A stretch of 64,000 nt of DNA from Candidatus Lutacidiplasma silvani (lineage in GTDB: Archaea > Thermoplasmatota > Thermoplasmata > Lutacidiplasmatales > UBA184). Below, in pieces: positions 34,596-42,062 of the stretch (positions are counted from its first letter, which is position 1; every line of letters begins with the position of its first letter). The notes under the pieces are model-generated. The model worked only from the letters and a program-made list of their open reading frames with translations. It had not been told where the DNA came from and did no database searches. The DNA lies in NCBI GenBank assembly GCA_022750295.1, contig JAKIVZ010000006.1, positions 54,050-118,049 of the forward strand, read 5' to 3'. The translations under genes were made by a program, and so were the position numbers.

Positions 34596-35099
34596 GTGTT
34601 CGACAAACCCCCGCAAGGCCGCTCGGAGGAGCCGGAGGCTCCCACCGGGTCGCGCCTCGGTCCCGAGGATGAGCGCATCGCGCTCCGCTGCCACCGCCGC
34701 GAGCTCCAGCTGGTCGACTCGTTTGTCGCCAGCGGCGAGTTCCGCAGCCGGTCGGAGCTGATGCGAGCCGCGTTGCGCGACTTCCTTCGGGTGCGGGCCC
34801 TCACGGCCGTCGAGAGCGCTCCCCCCCGCCCGGTTCGGGACCTGGTCGAGGTGCCGATCCGGCTCCGGCCGGACGAGGTGGAGACGCTGCGCGCGTACGG
34901 CGAGCTGAACGGGAACGGCCGCGACCTCGCGGACGTCCTCGCGGAGCTTCTCCGTCGGGGCGAGTTCGAGGCGAAGGTCGCCGAACTCGTCGAGCGATCT
35001 CGGTCGGCCGTCCGGAACGCCAACGCGAACCGGGACCGGCTGCGCGAGCTGCGCGATACGTCGGCGGAGCTCGAGCGCAAGGGGGTCCTGGGCCGGTAG
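34596..35099 (+). CDS. Tandem ribbon-helix-helix DNA-binding protein
   Basis: A 167-aa predicted transcription factor. Residues 27-65 form a CopG/MetJ-type RHH unit: strand ERIALRC, helix RRELQLVDSFVASG, helix SRSELMRAALRDFLR. Residues 84-121 look like a second unit: strand VEVPIRL, helix PDEVETLRAYGEL, helix LADVLAELLRRG. A charged C-terminal helix (123-163) follows. RHH proteins normally dimerise to build one DNA-binding sheet; two units in one chain could do so within the molecule. It is 31 bp upstream of an FtsZ-like gene. In haloarchaea the RHH protein CdrS controls ftsZ, so a cell-division regulatory role is inferred. Confidence 0.78.
   Translation: MFDKPPQGRSEEPEAPTGSRLGPEDERIALRCHRRELQLVDSFVASGEFRSRSELMRAALRDFLRVRALTAVESAPPRPVRDLVEVPIRLRPDEVETLRAYGELNGNGRDLADVLAELLRRGEFEAKVAELVERSRSAVRNANANRDRLRELRDTSAELERKGVLGR
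34597..34606. promoter_or_regulatory. Second copy of TGTTCGACAA inside the RHH gene start
   Basis: The same 10 bases as at 34491-34500, here overlapping the GTG codon and residues 2-4. They may also be fixed by coding, so an operator role is only suggested. Confidence 0.25.
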
Positions 35100-35130
35100 G
35101 CCGAGGGGTTTCGGACGATTCACGGCGGGG

Positions 35131-36063
35131 GTGGTGGCGGTGCGCGAGGCCAACGAGCGGCGAGAAAACGAACGAGACGGAGCAACGACCCGGACGGACG
35201 CGATCGACGGGGGGCTCTGGGAGCCCAACGTGCGACTCGGACACGACGTCCGGTTCCTTCTAGCCGCCCTCGGCGGCGGAGGGGTCCGGATCGGCCGGGA
35301 GATCGCCCGCCGCCATCTCCGCTATCTGGAGACCGTCGCAATCAATTGCGACCCTCGCGTCGCCGGCACCGAGGAGTTCGACCGCCGGATCTGCCTCGGG
35401 TCCGACGACGGAACCTCGCTCGGCATCCCGACGACGGCCGCGACCGCCGGGCAGCTCGCCCGGGCGGCCGAGCCGGCGCTCGACCGGATCTTCGAGGGCG
35501 CCACGTTCGTCACGGTCGTCGCCTCCCTCGGCGGGAGCAGCGGCACCGGGATCCTTCCGGCGGTCCTCGAATCCGCGAGCCGGTCGGCGGAGGTCCTGAG
35601 CGTCTTCGTCGTCAAGCCCTTCTCCGTGGAGTCGGAGCGCCGCGCGGTCTCCGACCGGGCGATCGCCGGCCTCCACTTCCTCGACGCATTCGTCGAGAAG
35701 CACCAGCGCCGCCAGGCCACGTTCACGATCCTCGACAACGACGAGATGGCCCGCCGCGACCCCCGGCTCCCGCTTGCCCGCGTCTCGGGGAAATGGGCGG
35801 ACCGGATCGCCGGCCATATCGAGGCATCGATGCTCGGCCCCGTCGAGGCGCTCCTCGACGCGCAGCGCCGGGCCCAGGTCCCGTTCGAGGACACCTACCC
35901 GAGGCTCCCTCCGGCGTCGTCGGGGAGCTCGATCGGCCCGGTGAGCCCCGAGGAACTGCCTCCTCTCTATCCTCACTTGTCCGCGTCCGGCCCCGCCTCG
36001 GGACCGGACGTCGAACTGACGTTCGAGGTCATCGCGGCCCCGCGCGGGCCCGAGTCGTCCTGA
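35131..36063 (+). CDS. Divergent FtsZ/tubulin-superfamily protein, short form
   Basis: A 310-aa protein with the order of FtsZ nucleotide-site loops: T1-like LGGGGVRIGREIA (47-59), T2/T3-like AINCDPR (70-76), the tubulin signature in altered form GGSSGTG (134-140; FtsZ has GGGTGTG), then VKPFSVESERR (161-171) aligning with FtsZ TKPF-x-EG-x-R, and ILDNDE (200-205) aligning with IPNDR. A helix resembling H7 follows (218-245). After that comes a Pro/Ser-rich tail with no NxDxxD T7 loop and no C-terminal domain. It may bind GTP without normal polymer-coupled hydrolysis. The start is the GTG at 35131. It is co-oriented with the RHH gene, 31 bp downstream. FtsZl/CetZ-like is the nearest guess. Confidence 0.72.
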   Translation: MVAVREANERRENERDGATTRTDAIDGGLWEPNVRLGHDVRFLLAALGGGGVRIGREIARRHLRYLETVAINCDPRVAGTEEFDRRICLGSDDGTSLGIPTTAATAGQLARAAEPALDRIFEGATFVTVVASLGGSSGTGILPAVLESASRSAEVLSVFVVKPFSVESERRAVSDRAIAGLHFLDAFVEKHQRRQATFTILDNDEMARRDPRLPLARVSGKWADRIAGHIEASMLGPVEALLDAQRRAQVPFEDTYPRLPPASSGSSIGPVSPEELPPLYPHLSASGPASGPDVELTFEVIAAPRGPESS

Positions 36064-36091
36064 GCGGTCGGCGTTCGGCGCCGGTCCGGAC

Positions 36092-36640
36092 TCACTCGGC
36101 GGCGAGAAGCCCCGCGAACCGCAGGATGTCGTCGTGGCTCCGCGCGAACCCGGAGCGGGGCACCGGCCCCGGGTCGACGAACTCGAGCCGGTTCCACGGG
36201 CGGGCCGAGACCGGTGCCCCCTCGGGCCACTTCGCCCGGAAGAGGCAATCGAGGTCCCAGTGGGACCCCGCGCCCCCCGGCCGGGCGTACGGGTCCGAGA
36301 CGACGTGGGGTTCCGGGAAGGCGAGGTCCGCAAGCCCGAGCTGCTCGTCGGCGATCCGTCGCGCGGCCGCGCTCGGCCCCTCGTATTCCAGAAGGTGCGA
36401 CGACGGCAGCATCCAGCGTCCGACCGCCCGGGAAAGCCGGTCGCCCTCGAGGCCCCCCAGCCGGCCCCAATCGGCCGATGGGTCGACCTGACCGAGCAGC
36501 ACCCTCCGCGGCTCGTGGGGTTCCGTGACCAGAAGGAACGCCGAGAGACACGCCCCGTCCTCCGGGATCTGGGCGAACCCCGGGCCCGGGTCGGGCTCCC
36601 GACGCCATCGGGCGAAGACGCGAGCTTCCGGCGCGGTCAA
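36092..36640 (-). CDS. Nudix-fold-like protein with degenerate Nudix box
   Basis: A 182-aa protein read from a TTG at 36640. The strand pattern and LSAFLLVTEPHEPRRVLLGQ, then RWMLPSSHLLEYEGPSAAAR leading into RIADEQLGL, resemble a Nudix hydrolase, with the helix at the Nudix-box position. The catalytic REUxEE acids are mostly missing (ADEQLG instead of REELG-type). It could be a non-catalytic binder or an unusual hydrolase. It converges with the FtsZ-like gene (28-bp gap). No clear promoter was found, and the start is uncertain. Confidence 0.6.
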   Translation of the reverse strand: MTAPEARVFARWRREPDPGPGFAQIPEDGACLSAFLLVTEPHEPRRVLLGQVDPSADWGRLGGLEGDRLSRAVGRWMLPSSHLLEYEGPSAAARRIADEQLGLADLAFPEPHVVSDPYARPGGAGSHWDLDCLFRAKWPEGAPVSARPWNRLEFVDPGPVPRSGFARSHDDILRFAGLLAAE

Positions 36641-36723
36641 CGGAACTCCCCGAGGTCGGTCACGCCGGCGGAACCGCGCGACCCCTCTTCTCGGTTCGTC
36701 CTGGGGACGGGTCGTCCCGGAAG

Positions 36724-36731
36724 GGTTAAGT
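36724..36731 (+). promoter_or_regulatory. TATA-like box of the small membrane protein
   Basis: GGTTAAGT, centred 30 bp upstream of the ATG at 36757. Confidence 0.4.
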
Positions 36732-36756
36732 CGGGGACCGGTTCGGAACCCCGTCG

Positions 36757-36939
36757 ATGGACGGCCGGATCCTCACCCTGCTGCTCACCTTCGCGTTGCC
36801 GACGCTCCTCATCATCGTGACGGTGTGGGAGTTCTCGTCGAACCCGGTCTCGATCCTTGCGCTCCTGATGGTGATGATCGGCGGCGCCGTCTACCTTCTG
36901 ACGTACACCGACGCGTTCGGTGGGCCCGCGTCGAACTAG
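36757..36939 (+). CDS. Small two-helix membrane protein
   Basis: 60 aa, almost entirely two hydrophobic helices (ILTLLLTFALPTLLIIVTVW and ILALLMVMIGGAVYLLTY) with a short polar loop and tail. It has its own TATA-like box at leaderless spacing and an ATG start, which argues for a real gene despite its size. The function is unknown. It converges with the PAC2 gene (14-bp gap). Confidence 0.65.
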   Translation: MDGRILTLLLTFALPTLLIIVTVWEFSSNPVSILALLMVMIGGAVYLLTYTDAFGGPASN

Positions 36940-36953
36940 CCGGTCCGAACGGC

Positions 36954-37742
36954 TCAGCCGTAGATCGTCGGGTTCGCCGGTTCCGGTGGCAGTTCGGACG
37001 GCTTCTTCGGGTGCGCGCGCATCGCCGCTCGTAGCGCCTTCTCGATGATCTCCGCCTGGGTGCGGAGCGGGCCGGTGTCGATCTTCAGCTCGGGAAGGAA
37101 CCGGTCGAGCGCCTCGATGAGCGAAGCGCCGGCCCGGTGGTCCGGGAATCCCTCGGCGGCCGCCTGGGTGCTGACGAGGAGGACGGCGACGGGGGTGGTG
37201 CGCGGAATCGCCCCGACAAGGAGCGCGCCGGAGAGGCCGCCGATGACCCCGTCCTCGAGCTGCCGGGCCCCCGACCGCTCGAGCTGGGAGGCGAACATCG
37301 GGTCGGAGCGGGACGCCGCGACCCAGACCGTTTCGCCGGCGGGAGCCCCGGCGACCGGTTCGCCCTCGGGCCCGCCGGACGGGTGGGGCATGACCCCTTC
37401 GAGGCTGATCACGAGCCGGGCCTTTCGGGCCTCGGCGCCATCGAGAATCGCCCGGGCCACGTCGTTGGCGAGCTCGGCGGGGAGGGGCAGTTCGGAAAGG
37501 ACGACCACGAGCCCCGGCCGACCGTAGACCCGGATCGGAGGATTGACCTGGCCGTCCTGGACGACGGCGAGCGGCGGCGCATCGGACCCCTCGAAGATCG
37601 CGATCCGGGGGAGATTGAGCGCCTTCACGATGTAGTGACCGGCGATCGTCGCCGCGAGACCGGCCGAAGGGAACGTGGAGAGGACGATCCCGCCCGGTTC
37701 CACGGCCGCCGCCGGTTCCAACGTCCGCCACACGACTCCCAT
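36954..37742 (-). CDS. PAC2-family protein (proteasome assembly chaperone-like)
   Basis: A 262-aa protein of the PAC2/DUF75 family: the N-terminal strand-helix block IVLSTFPSAGLAATIAGHYI, IAIFEGSDAPPLAVVQDGQ, VVVLSELPLPAELANDVARA and GVIGGLSGALLVGAIPRTTP. Archaeal members bind the 20S proteasome and act as assembly chaperones or ubiquitin-independent activators. The ATG at 37742 is chosen over an upstream low-complexity extension; a TATA-like ACTTACAAAG lies about 35 bp upstream on the minus strand. It diverges from fen1. Confidence 0.84.
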   Translation of the reverse strand: MGVVWRTLEPAAAVEPGGIVLSTFPSAGLAATIAGHYIVKALNLPRIAIFEGSDAPPLAVVQDGQVNPPIRVYGRPGLVVVLSELPLPAELANDVARAILDGAEARKARLVISLEGVMPHPSGGPEGEPVAGAPAGETVWVAASRSDPMFASQLERSGARQLEDGVIGGLSGALLVGAIPRTTPVAVLLVSTQAAAEGFPDHRAGASLIEALDRFLPELKIDTGPLRTQAEIIEKALRAAMRAHPKKPSELPPEPANPTIYG

Positions 37743-37819
37743 CGGGCCCCTCGGTCGCGGGACGGTCGGCTCCCTTTGTAAGTTCGTCCTATCCGCCTCC
37801 GCTCCGCCCCAAGGGAGAA

Positions 37820-37826
37820 GTACTTT
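37820..37826 (+). promoter_or_regulatory. Weak TATA-like box of the fen1 operon
   Basis: GTACTTT, about 23-25 bp upstream of the GTG at 37846. Confidence 0.3.
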
Positions 37827-37845
37827 CGTCCGCTCCGCGCGCCAC

Positions 37846-38880
37846 GTGGGGCTCCCGTTCCGCGACCTCGTCACGCCCGAGGAGCTGCCGTGGGAATCGC
37901 TCGCGGGAAAGTCGATCGCGGTCGACGCCTACAACGCGGTTTACCAGTTCCTCGCGACGATCCGACAGCGGGACGGCCAACCGTTCAGCGACCCCGAGGG
38001 CCGGACCACGAGCCACCTCATGGGGGTCCTCGGCCGGACGACCTCGTTGCTCGGCCAGGGCGTGCTCCCGGCGTGGGTCTTCGACGGCAAGCCTCCCGAC
38101 CTGAAGGCCGGGACGCTCCGCGAACGGTTCCTGGCCAAGGAGCGGGCCGAGTCGCAGTGGAAGGACGCCCTCGCCGCCGGCGACCTCGAAACCGCCCGTC
38201 GGAAGGCGGCGCAAACGAGCCGGTACACGCGCTCGATGGCCGAGGAGACGAAGGAGCTCCTCGAAGCGCTCGGGGTGCCGGCGATCCAGGCCCCCTCGGA
38301 GGGGGAGGCGCAGGCCGCCCAGATGGCCGCGAACGGCGTGGTCTGGGCCTCGGCTTCCGAGGATTACGATAGCTTGCTGTTCCACGCCCCGCGGTTGGTG
38401 CGAGGACTCGCCGCCCGAATGCCGAAAGGCAAGGCCCCCGCGGCGCAGATCATCGACCGACCCCGCCTCCTCGAGCAGCTCGGGATCAACGACGACGAAC
38501 TCCTGATGATCGGCCTCCTGGTCGGGACCGATTTTTCGGACGGGGTCCGGGGGTACGGCCCGAAGAAGGCGCTGAAGCTCGTCCGGGAGCATCTCGGGTG
38601 GGAGGCGACGCTCGCGCGCGCCGGCCTCGACCCGGCGGAGGTCGAGCCCGTCGCCGAGTTGTTCCGGCATCCGGAGACGGTTCCCGTGAGCGAGGTCCTC
38701 CAACGCCCGATCGACCGGGAGGGGGTCCACCGGATCCTGGTCGACCGGCATAGCTTCTCTCCCGAGCGGGTCGACGGGGCCCTGGCCCGTGCGAAGCGGA
38801 AGGCGAGCGCGCCCGTCGTCGCGACGACCGAGGTGGGACACCAGACGATGCTCGATTCGTTCGGCGGGGACCCCGCATGA
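37846..38880 (+). CDS. fen1: Flap endonuclease 1
   Basis: A 344-aa structure-specific nuclease that removes 5' flaps in Okazaki maturation and repair. The GTG at 37846 gives the canonical MGLPFRDLV start; the upstream frame is not conserved. Visible: IAVDAYNAVYQFLATIRQ, AWVFDGKPPDLK, the I-domain PSEGEAQAAQMA with ASEDYDSLLF, GTDFSDGVRGYGPKKALKLV (H2TH) and a C-terminal PCNA-binding-like QTMLDSFGG, in which the usual double aromatic is reduced to one Phe. The stop overlaps ftcD (ATGA). Confidence 0.95.
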   Translation: MGLPFRDLVTPEELPWESLAGKSIAVDAYNAVYQFLATIRQRDGQPFSDPEGRTTSHLMGVLGRTTSLLGQGVLPAWVFDGKPPDLKAGTLRERFLAKERAESQWKDALAAGDLETARRKAAQTSRYTRSMAEETKELLEALGVPAIQAPSEGEAQAAQMAANGVVWASASEDYDSLLFHAPRLVRGLAARMPKGKAPAAQIIDRPRLLEQLGINDDELLMIGLLVGTDFSDGVRGYGPKKALKLVREHLGWEATLARAGLDPAEVEPVAELFRHPETVPVSEVLQRPIDREGVHRILVDRHSFSPERVDGALARAKRKASAPVVATTEVGHQTMLDSFGGDPA

Positions 38881-40358
38881 GCCGGTTCGAGTCGGTCCCG
38901 AACTTCTCGGAGGGGCGGGACGCGGCGAAGGTCGAGGCGATCGCGGCGGCGGCCCGGAAGGTTCCCGGGGTCACGGTCCTCGACGTCGAGCGGAACGCCG
39001 ACCACAACCGGTCGGTCATCTCCCTCGTCGGGGAGGGCGACCCCCTCCTCGAGGCGGTCTTCCAGATGATGCGGGTCGCGGTCGAAACGATCGACCTTCG
39101 GACCCACGTCGGCGAGCACCCCCGGATGGGGGCGACCGACGTCGTACCGTTCGTACCGCTCGGCGACGCGACGATGGCGGAGGCGGTTCGACTTTCCGAG
39201 CGGCTCGGCGAGCGGGTCGCGCGGGAGCTCGGCGTCCCGGTGTACCTGTATGCCGCGAGCGCCCGGGTCCCCGAGCGGTCCGAGCTCGCCTACGTCCGCA
39301 AGGGTCAGTTCGAGGGGATCCGCGACACGGTCGAGAGCGACCCGGGCCGTCGACCCGATTTTGGCGAGTCGAAGGTCCACCCGAGCGCCGGCGCCGTGGC
39401 GATCGGCGCCCGCCCGGTCCTCATCGCCTTCAACATCAACCTCGCGACCCCGGACGTCGCCATCGCCAAGAAAATCGCGAAGGCGGTCCGGGCGCGGGAC
39501 GGCGGACTCCCGGAGGTGAAGGCGCTGGGGTTCGAGATCAAGGAACGGAACCTGGCCCAGGTTTCGATGAATCTGACCGACTACCGGACTACGCCCGTTC
39601 CCCGGATCGTTGAAGCGGTCCGGGCCGAAGCGGCCCGTCTGGGCGTCGGCACGGTGGACTCGGAGGTCGTCGGCCTGATCCCCGAGGATGCGCTCTTCGA
39701 TGCGGCCGAGACCTACCTCCAGCTGAAGACGTTCGACCGGCGGCAGATCCTCGAGCGCCGGATCGCTCCGTCCCCGGCGGCCTCCCCGACCCGACTCGCC
39801 GACCGATCGCTCACCGAGTTCTGCTCGCGGCTCGCCGCGCGGACTCCGACGCCCGGGGGAGGGAGCGCGGCGGCCGCGGCGGGGGCGATGGGGGTCGCCC
39901 TCGGGGAGATGGTCCTCCGGTATTCCCAATCGCCCACGTCGCCCGATCCCACCCTCTCGGCCGGGCTGGCCGACCTCGAGAACGCCCGAGCGGCGCTCGT
40001 GGACGCGATCGACGCGGACACCCAGGCCTTCGAAGGACTCCGCGCCGCCCGACGGCTCCGGAAAGCGGCCCCGGACGACCCCTTTACGGCGGAGGAACTG
40101 CGGAACGCCGTCCGACATGCGACCGAAGTGCCGCTCGCGACGGCGCGAACGGCCCGCTCAGCGGCGCGGACCCTCCGGGGACTCCGACCCAAGGTGAGGG
40201 CGACGATCGCGAGCGACCTCGCCACCGCGCTCGCCCTCCTCGAGGCCGCCGTCGCCGGAGCGCTCGCCAACGTGCAGGCGAATCTGCCCGACCTCGAGCA
40301 GGCCGGCGGCGACTCGACCGCGATCCGGGCGGAAGCGGGCTCGCTCGGCCCGGAGTAA
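38877..40358 (+). CDS. ftcD: Fused glutamate formimidoyltransferase / formimidoyl-THF cyclodeaminase
   Basis: A 493-aa fusion. Residues 1-300 are the formiminotransferase part: ESVPNFSEGRD, LDVERNADHNRSV, HVGEHPRMGATDVVPFVPL and PVLIAFNINLATPDV. Residues 310-480 are the cyclodeaminase part, with FCSRLAARTPTPGGGSAAAA and a helical bundle. It passes a formimino group from formiminoglutamate (histidine breakdown) to tetrahydrofolate and then releases ammonia. A folate-type one-carbon carrier is implied. It overlaps fen1 by ATGA and precedes a RibD-like reductase by 7 bp. Confidence 0.93.
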   Translation: MSRFESVPNFSEGRDAAKVEAIAAAARKVPGVTVLDVERNADHNRSVISLVGEGDPLLEAVFQMMRVAVETIDLRTHVGEHPRMGATDVVPFVPLGDATMAEAVRLSERLGERVARELGVPVYLYAASARVPERSELAYVRKGQFEGIRDTVESDPGRRPDFGESKVHPSAGAVAIGARPVLIAFNINLATPDVAIAKKIAKAVRARDGGLPEVKALGFEIKERNLAQVSMNLTDYRTTPVPRIVEAVRAEAARLGVGTVDSEVVGLIPEDALFDAAETYLQLKTFDRRQILERRIAPSPAASPTRLADRSLTEFCSRLAARTPTPGGGSAAAAAGAMGVALGEMVLRYSQSPTSPDPTLSAGLADLENARAALVDAIDADTQAFEGLRAARRLRKAAPDDPFTAEELRNAVRHATEVPLATARTARSAARTLRGLRPKVRATIASDLATALALLEAAVAGALANVQANLPDLEQAGGDSTAIRAEAGSLGPE

Positions 40359-40365
40359 CGATCCG

Positions 40366-41088
40366 ATGGCCGCTCCCGACCGTCCCGAGGTGCTCGTCAA
40401 CTGCGCCGTCTCGATGGACGGCCGCCTCGCGTTCGCGGGCGGACGACGGGCCCGGCTCTCCGGCCCCGAGGACCTCGCGCGCGTCCAATGGCTGCGGGCC
40501 GACGTCGATGGGATCCTCGTCGGGGTCGGGACGGTCGTCCTGGACGACCCCTCGCTCCGGGTCCATTGGGAGATGATCGACCGGCCGGTGGGAAAGGGCC
40601 CCGTCCGGATCGTGGTCGACTCGAACGGTCGGACGCCGACCAGGGCCCGGGTCCTCGACGGCTCGGCCCCGACGATCCTGGCCGTCTCGACCGCGTGCGA
40701 CCGGACGTTTCCCCCCTCCGTGCAGGTCGTTCGGGCCGGCGCTCCGCGGGTCGATCTCGGGGCGCTCTTCGCCGAACTCCGCCGGCGCGGCCTGCGGAAA
40801 CTCCTCGTCGAAGGGGGCGGGGAGATCCTCGCCTCGGTCCTCCGGTCCGGCGCCTGGGACCGGTGGACCGTCTACGTCGCCCCGATTGCGATCGGAGGTT
40901 CGACGGCGCCCCCCATGCTCCGCGGGCCCGACGGGGCGCCGGCCTCCGAGGGACTCCCGGTCCGGTTCGTGTCCGCCGAACCGATCGACGACGGGGTCGT
41001 GCTCACCTACCGGCCGGCCGCCGGGGCCTCGCCGGCGCGACCCTTATCTGGCGCCACCCATCCCGCCCGCGCGGAGACCGGCCCGTGA
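40366..41088 (+). CDS. RibD C-terminal-type pyrimidinone-phosphate reductase
   Basis: A 240-aa NADPH-dependent reductase of the RibD-C/DHFR-like fold: NCAVSMDGRLAFAG, GILVGVGTVVLDDPSL, PVRIVVDSNGRTP and the C-terminal LLVEGGGEILASVL with WTVYVAPIAIGG. Archaeal homologues reduce 2,5-diamino-6-ribosylamino-pyrimidinone 5'-phosphate in riboflavin/F420 precursor synthesis. Stand-alone reductase without deaminase domain, the usual archaeal form. The stop overlaps the next GTG (GTGA, 41085-41088). Confidence 0.88.
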   Translation: MAAPDRPEVLVNCAVSMDGRLAFAGGRRARLSGPEDLARVQWLRADVDGILVGVGTVVLDDPSLRVHWEMIDRPVGKGPVRIVVDSNGRTPTRARVLDGSAPTILAVSTACDRTFPPSVQVVRAGAPRVDLGALFAELRRRGLRKLLVEGGGEILASVLRSGAWDRWTVYVAPIAIGGSTAPPMLRGPDGAPASEGLPVRFVSAEPIDDGVVLTYRPAAGASPARPLSGATHPARAETGP

Positions 41089-42062
41089 AGCTCGTCCACT
41101 TCGTCCTCGCCGACCAGTTCCACTTCGGGATGGTCACCGACGCGAACGAGTACATCGACCTCGACACGGCGTGCCGCGACTACTTCGGGGTCAACCCGGT
41201 CAAGGGCGCGGACCCCAGCCGGTTCCGCGACATGCGGGCGTTCTTCTCCGGCGGGGCCGACTCCGTCGAGATCACGAAGAAGATCCTCGAGTACATCGAG
41301 CGGCGCCGGCGGGCCGGCTGGACCCCGCGCGCCGCGACGGGGGCCCGGTTCCTGTTCAAGCCCGAGGAGGGGGTCCGGCTCCTCGCCCCGGTCGCGAACG
41401 GCGCCAAGATCTATTGCCTCGCGGCGAACTCGAAGAGCCATCTGGCCGAGCAGAATCGGTCGACTCCGAAGCAACCGTACCTGTTCACCCGGTTCTTCAA
41501 CAGCCTCGTCGGCCCGAGCGAGCCGCTGATCCTCCACTCGGCCGGGACGTTCCCGGACGTCGAGGTGGAGCTCGCGGCGGTCGTCGGCAAGCGCGGGAAG
41601 CACATCTCCCCGGCGAACGCCATCGACCACGTGGCCGGCTACACGATCGCGCTCGACATGGGGTACCGCGACCTGCAGTACCCCCCGGACAGCCCGGTCG
41701 ACTGGGTGATGGGGAAAGGGTTCGACTCCACGATGGCGGTCGGCCCGTGGGTCGTCCCGAAGGAAGAGGTCGGCGACGTCTACCCGCTCCGGATGGAGCT
41801 CAAGGTCGGCGGCGTGGTCCGCCAGTCGGGCACGACCGACGACTACGTCTTCCGGCTTCCCCAGATCCTCGCGCACCTCTCGCAGGGCGTGACCCTCGAA
41901 CCGGGGGATGTGATCTCCCTCGGCACGCTCGGCGGCGCCCCGGGGTTCGAGTTCGGCAACGAAAGTCGCCGGCTGAAGGACGGGGATCAGGTCGAGGCGT
42001 CCGTCGAGAAGATCGGCCGCCTGGTCATCCCGGTGAAGGCGGAAATTCCGCCTCCCCCCTGA
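41085..42062 (+). CDS. Fumarylacetoacetate hydrolase-family protein
   Basis: A 325-aa protein read from the GTG at 41085, which overlaps the previous stop. The FAH fold is shown by ANSKSHLAEQNRSTPKQPYL, the metal-ligand segment FPDVEVELAAVVGKRG, HVAGYTIALDMGYRDLQY, the block GKGFDSTMAVGPWVVP and the C-terminal LEPGDVISLGTLGGAPGFEF. Family members hydrolyse, decarboxylate or tautomerise beta-dicarbonyl acids with Mg or Mn. The substrate is unknown. It is the last gene of the fen1 operon and overlaps the convergent priS by 38 bp. Confidence 0.88.
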   Translation: MKLVHFVLADQFHFGMVTDANEYIDLDTACRDYFGVNPVKGADPSRFRDMRAFFSGGADSVEITKKILEYIERRRRAGWTPRAATGARFLFKPEEGVRLLAPVANGAKIYCLAANSKSHLAEQNRSTPKQPYLFTRFFNSLVGPSEPLILHSAGTFPDVEVELAAVVGKRGKHISPANAIDHVAGYTIALDMGYRDLQYPPDSPVDWVMGKGFDSTMAVGPWVVPKEEVGDVYPLRMELKVGGVVRQSGTTDDYVFRLPQILAHLSQGVTLEPGDVISLGTLGGAPGFEFGNESRRLKDGDQVEASVEKIGRLVIPVKAEIPPPP

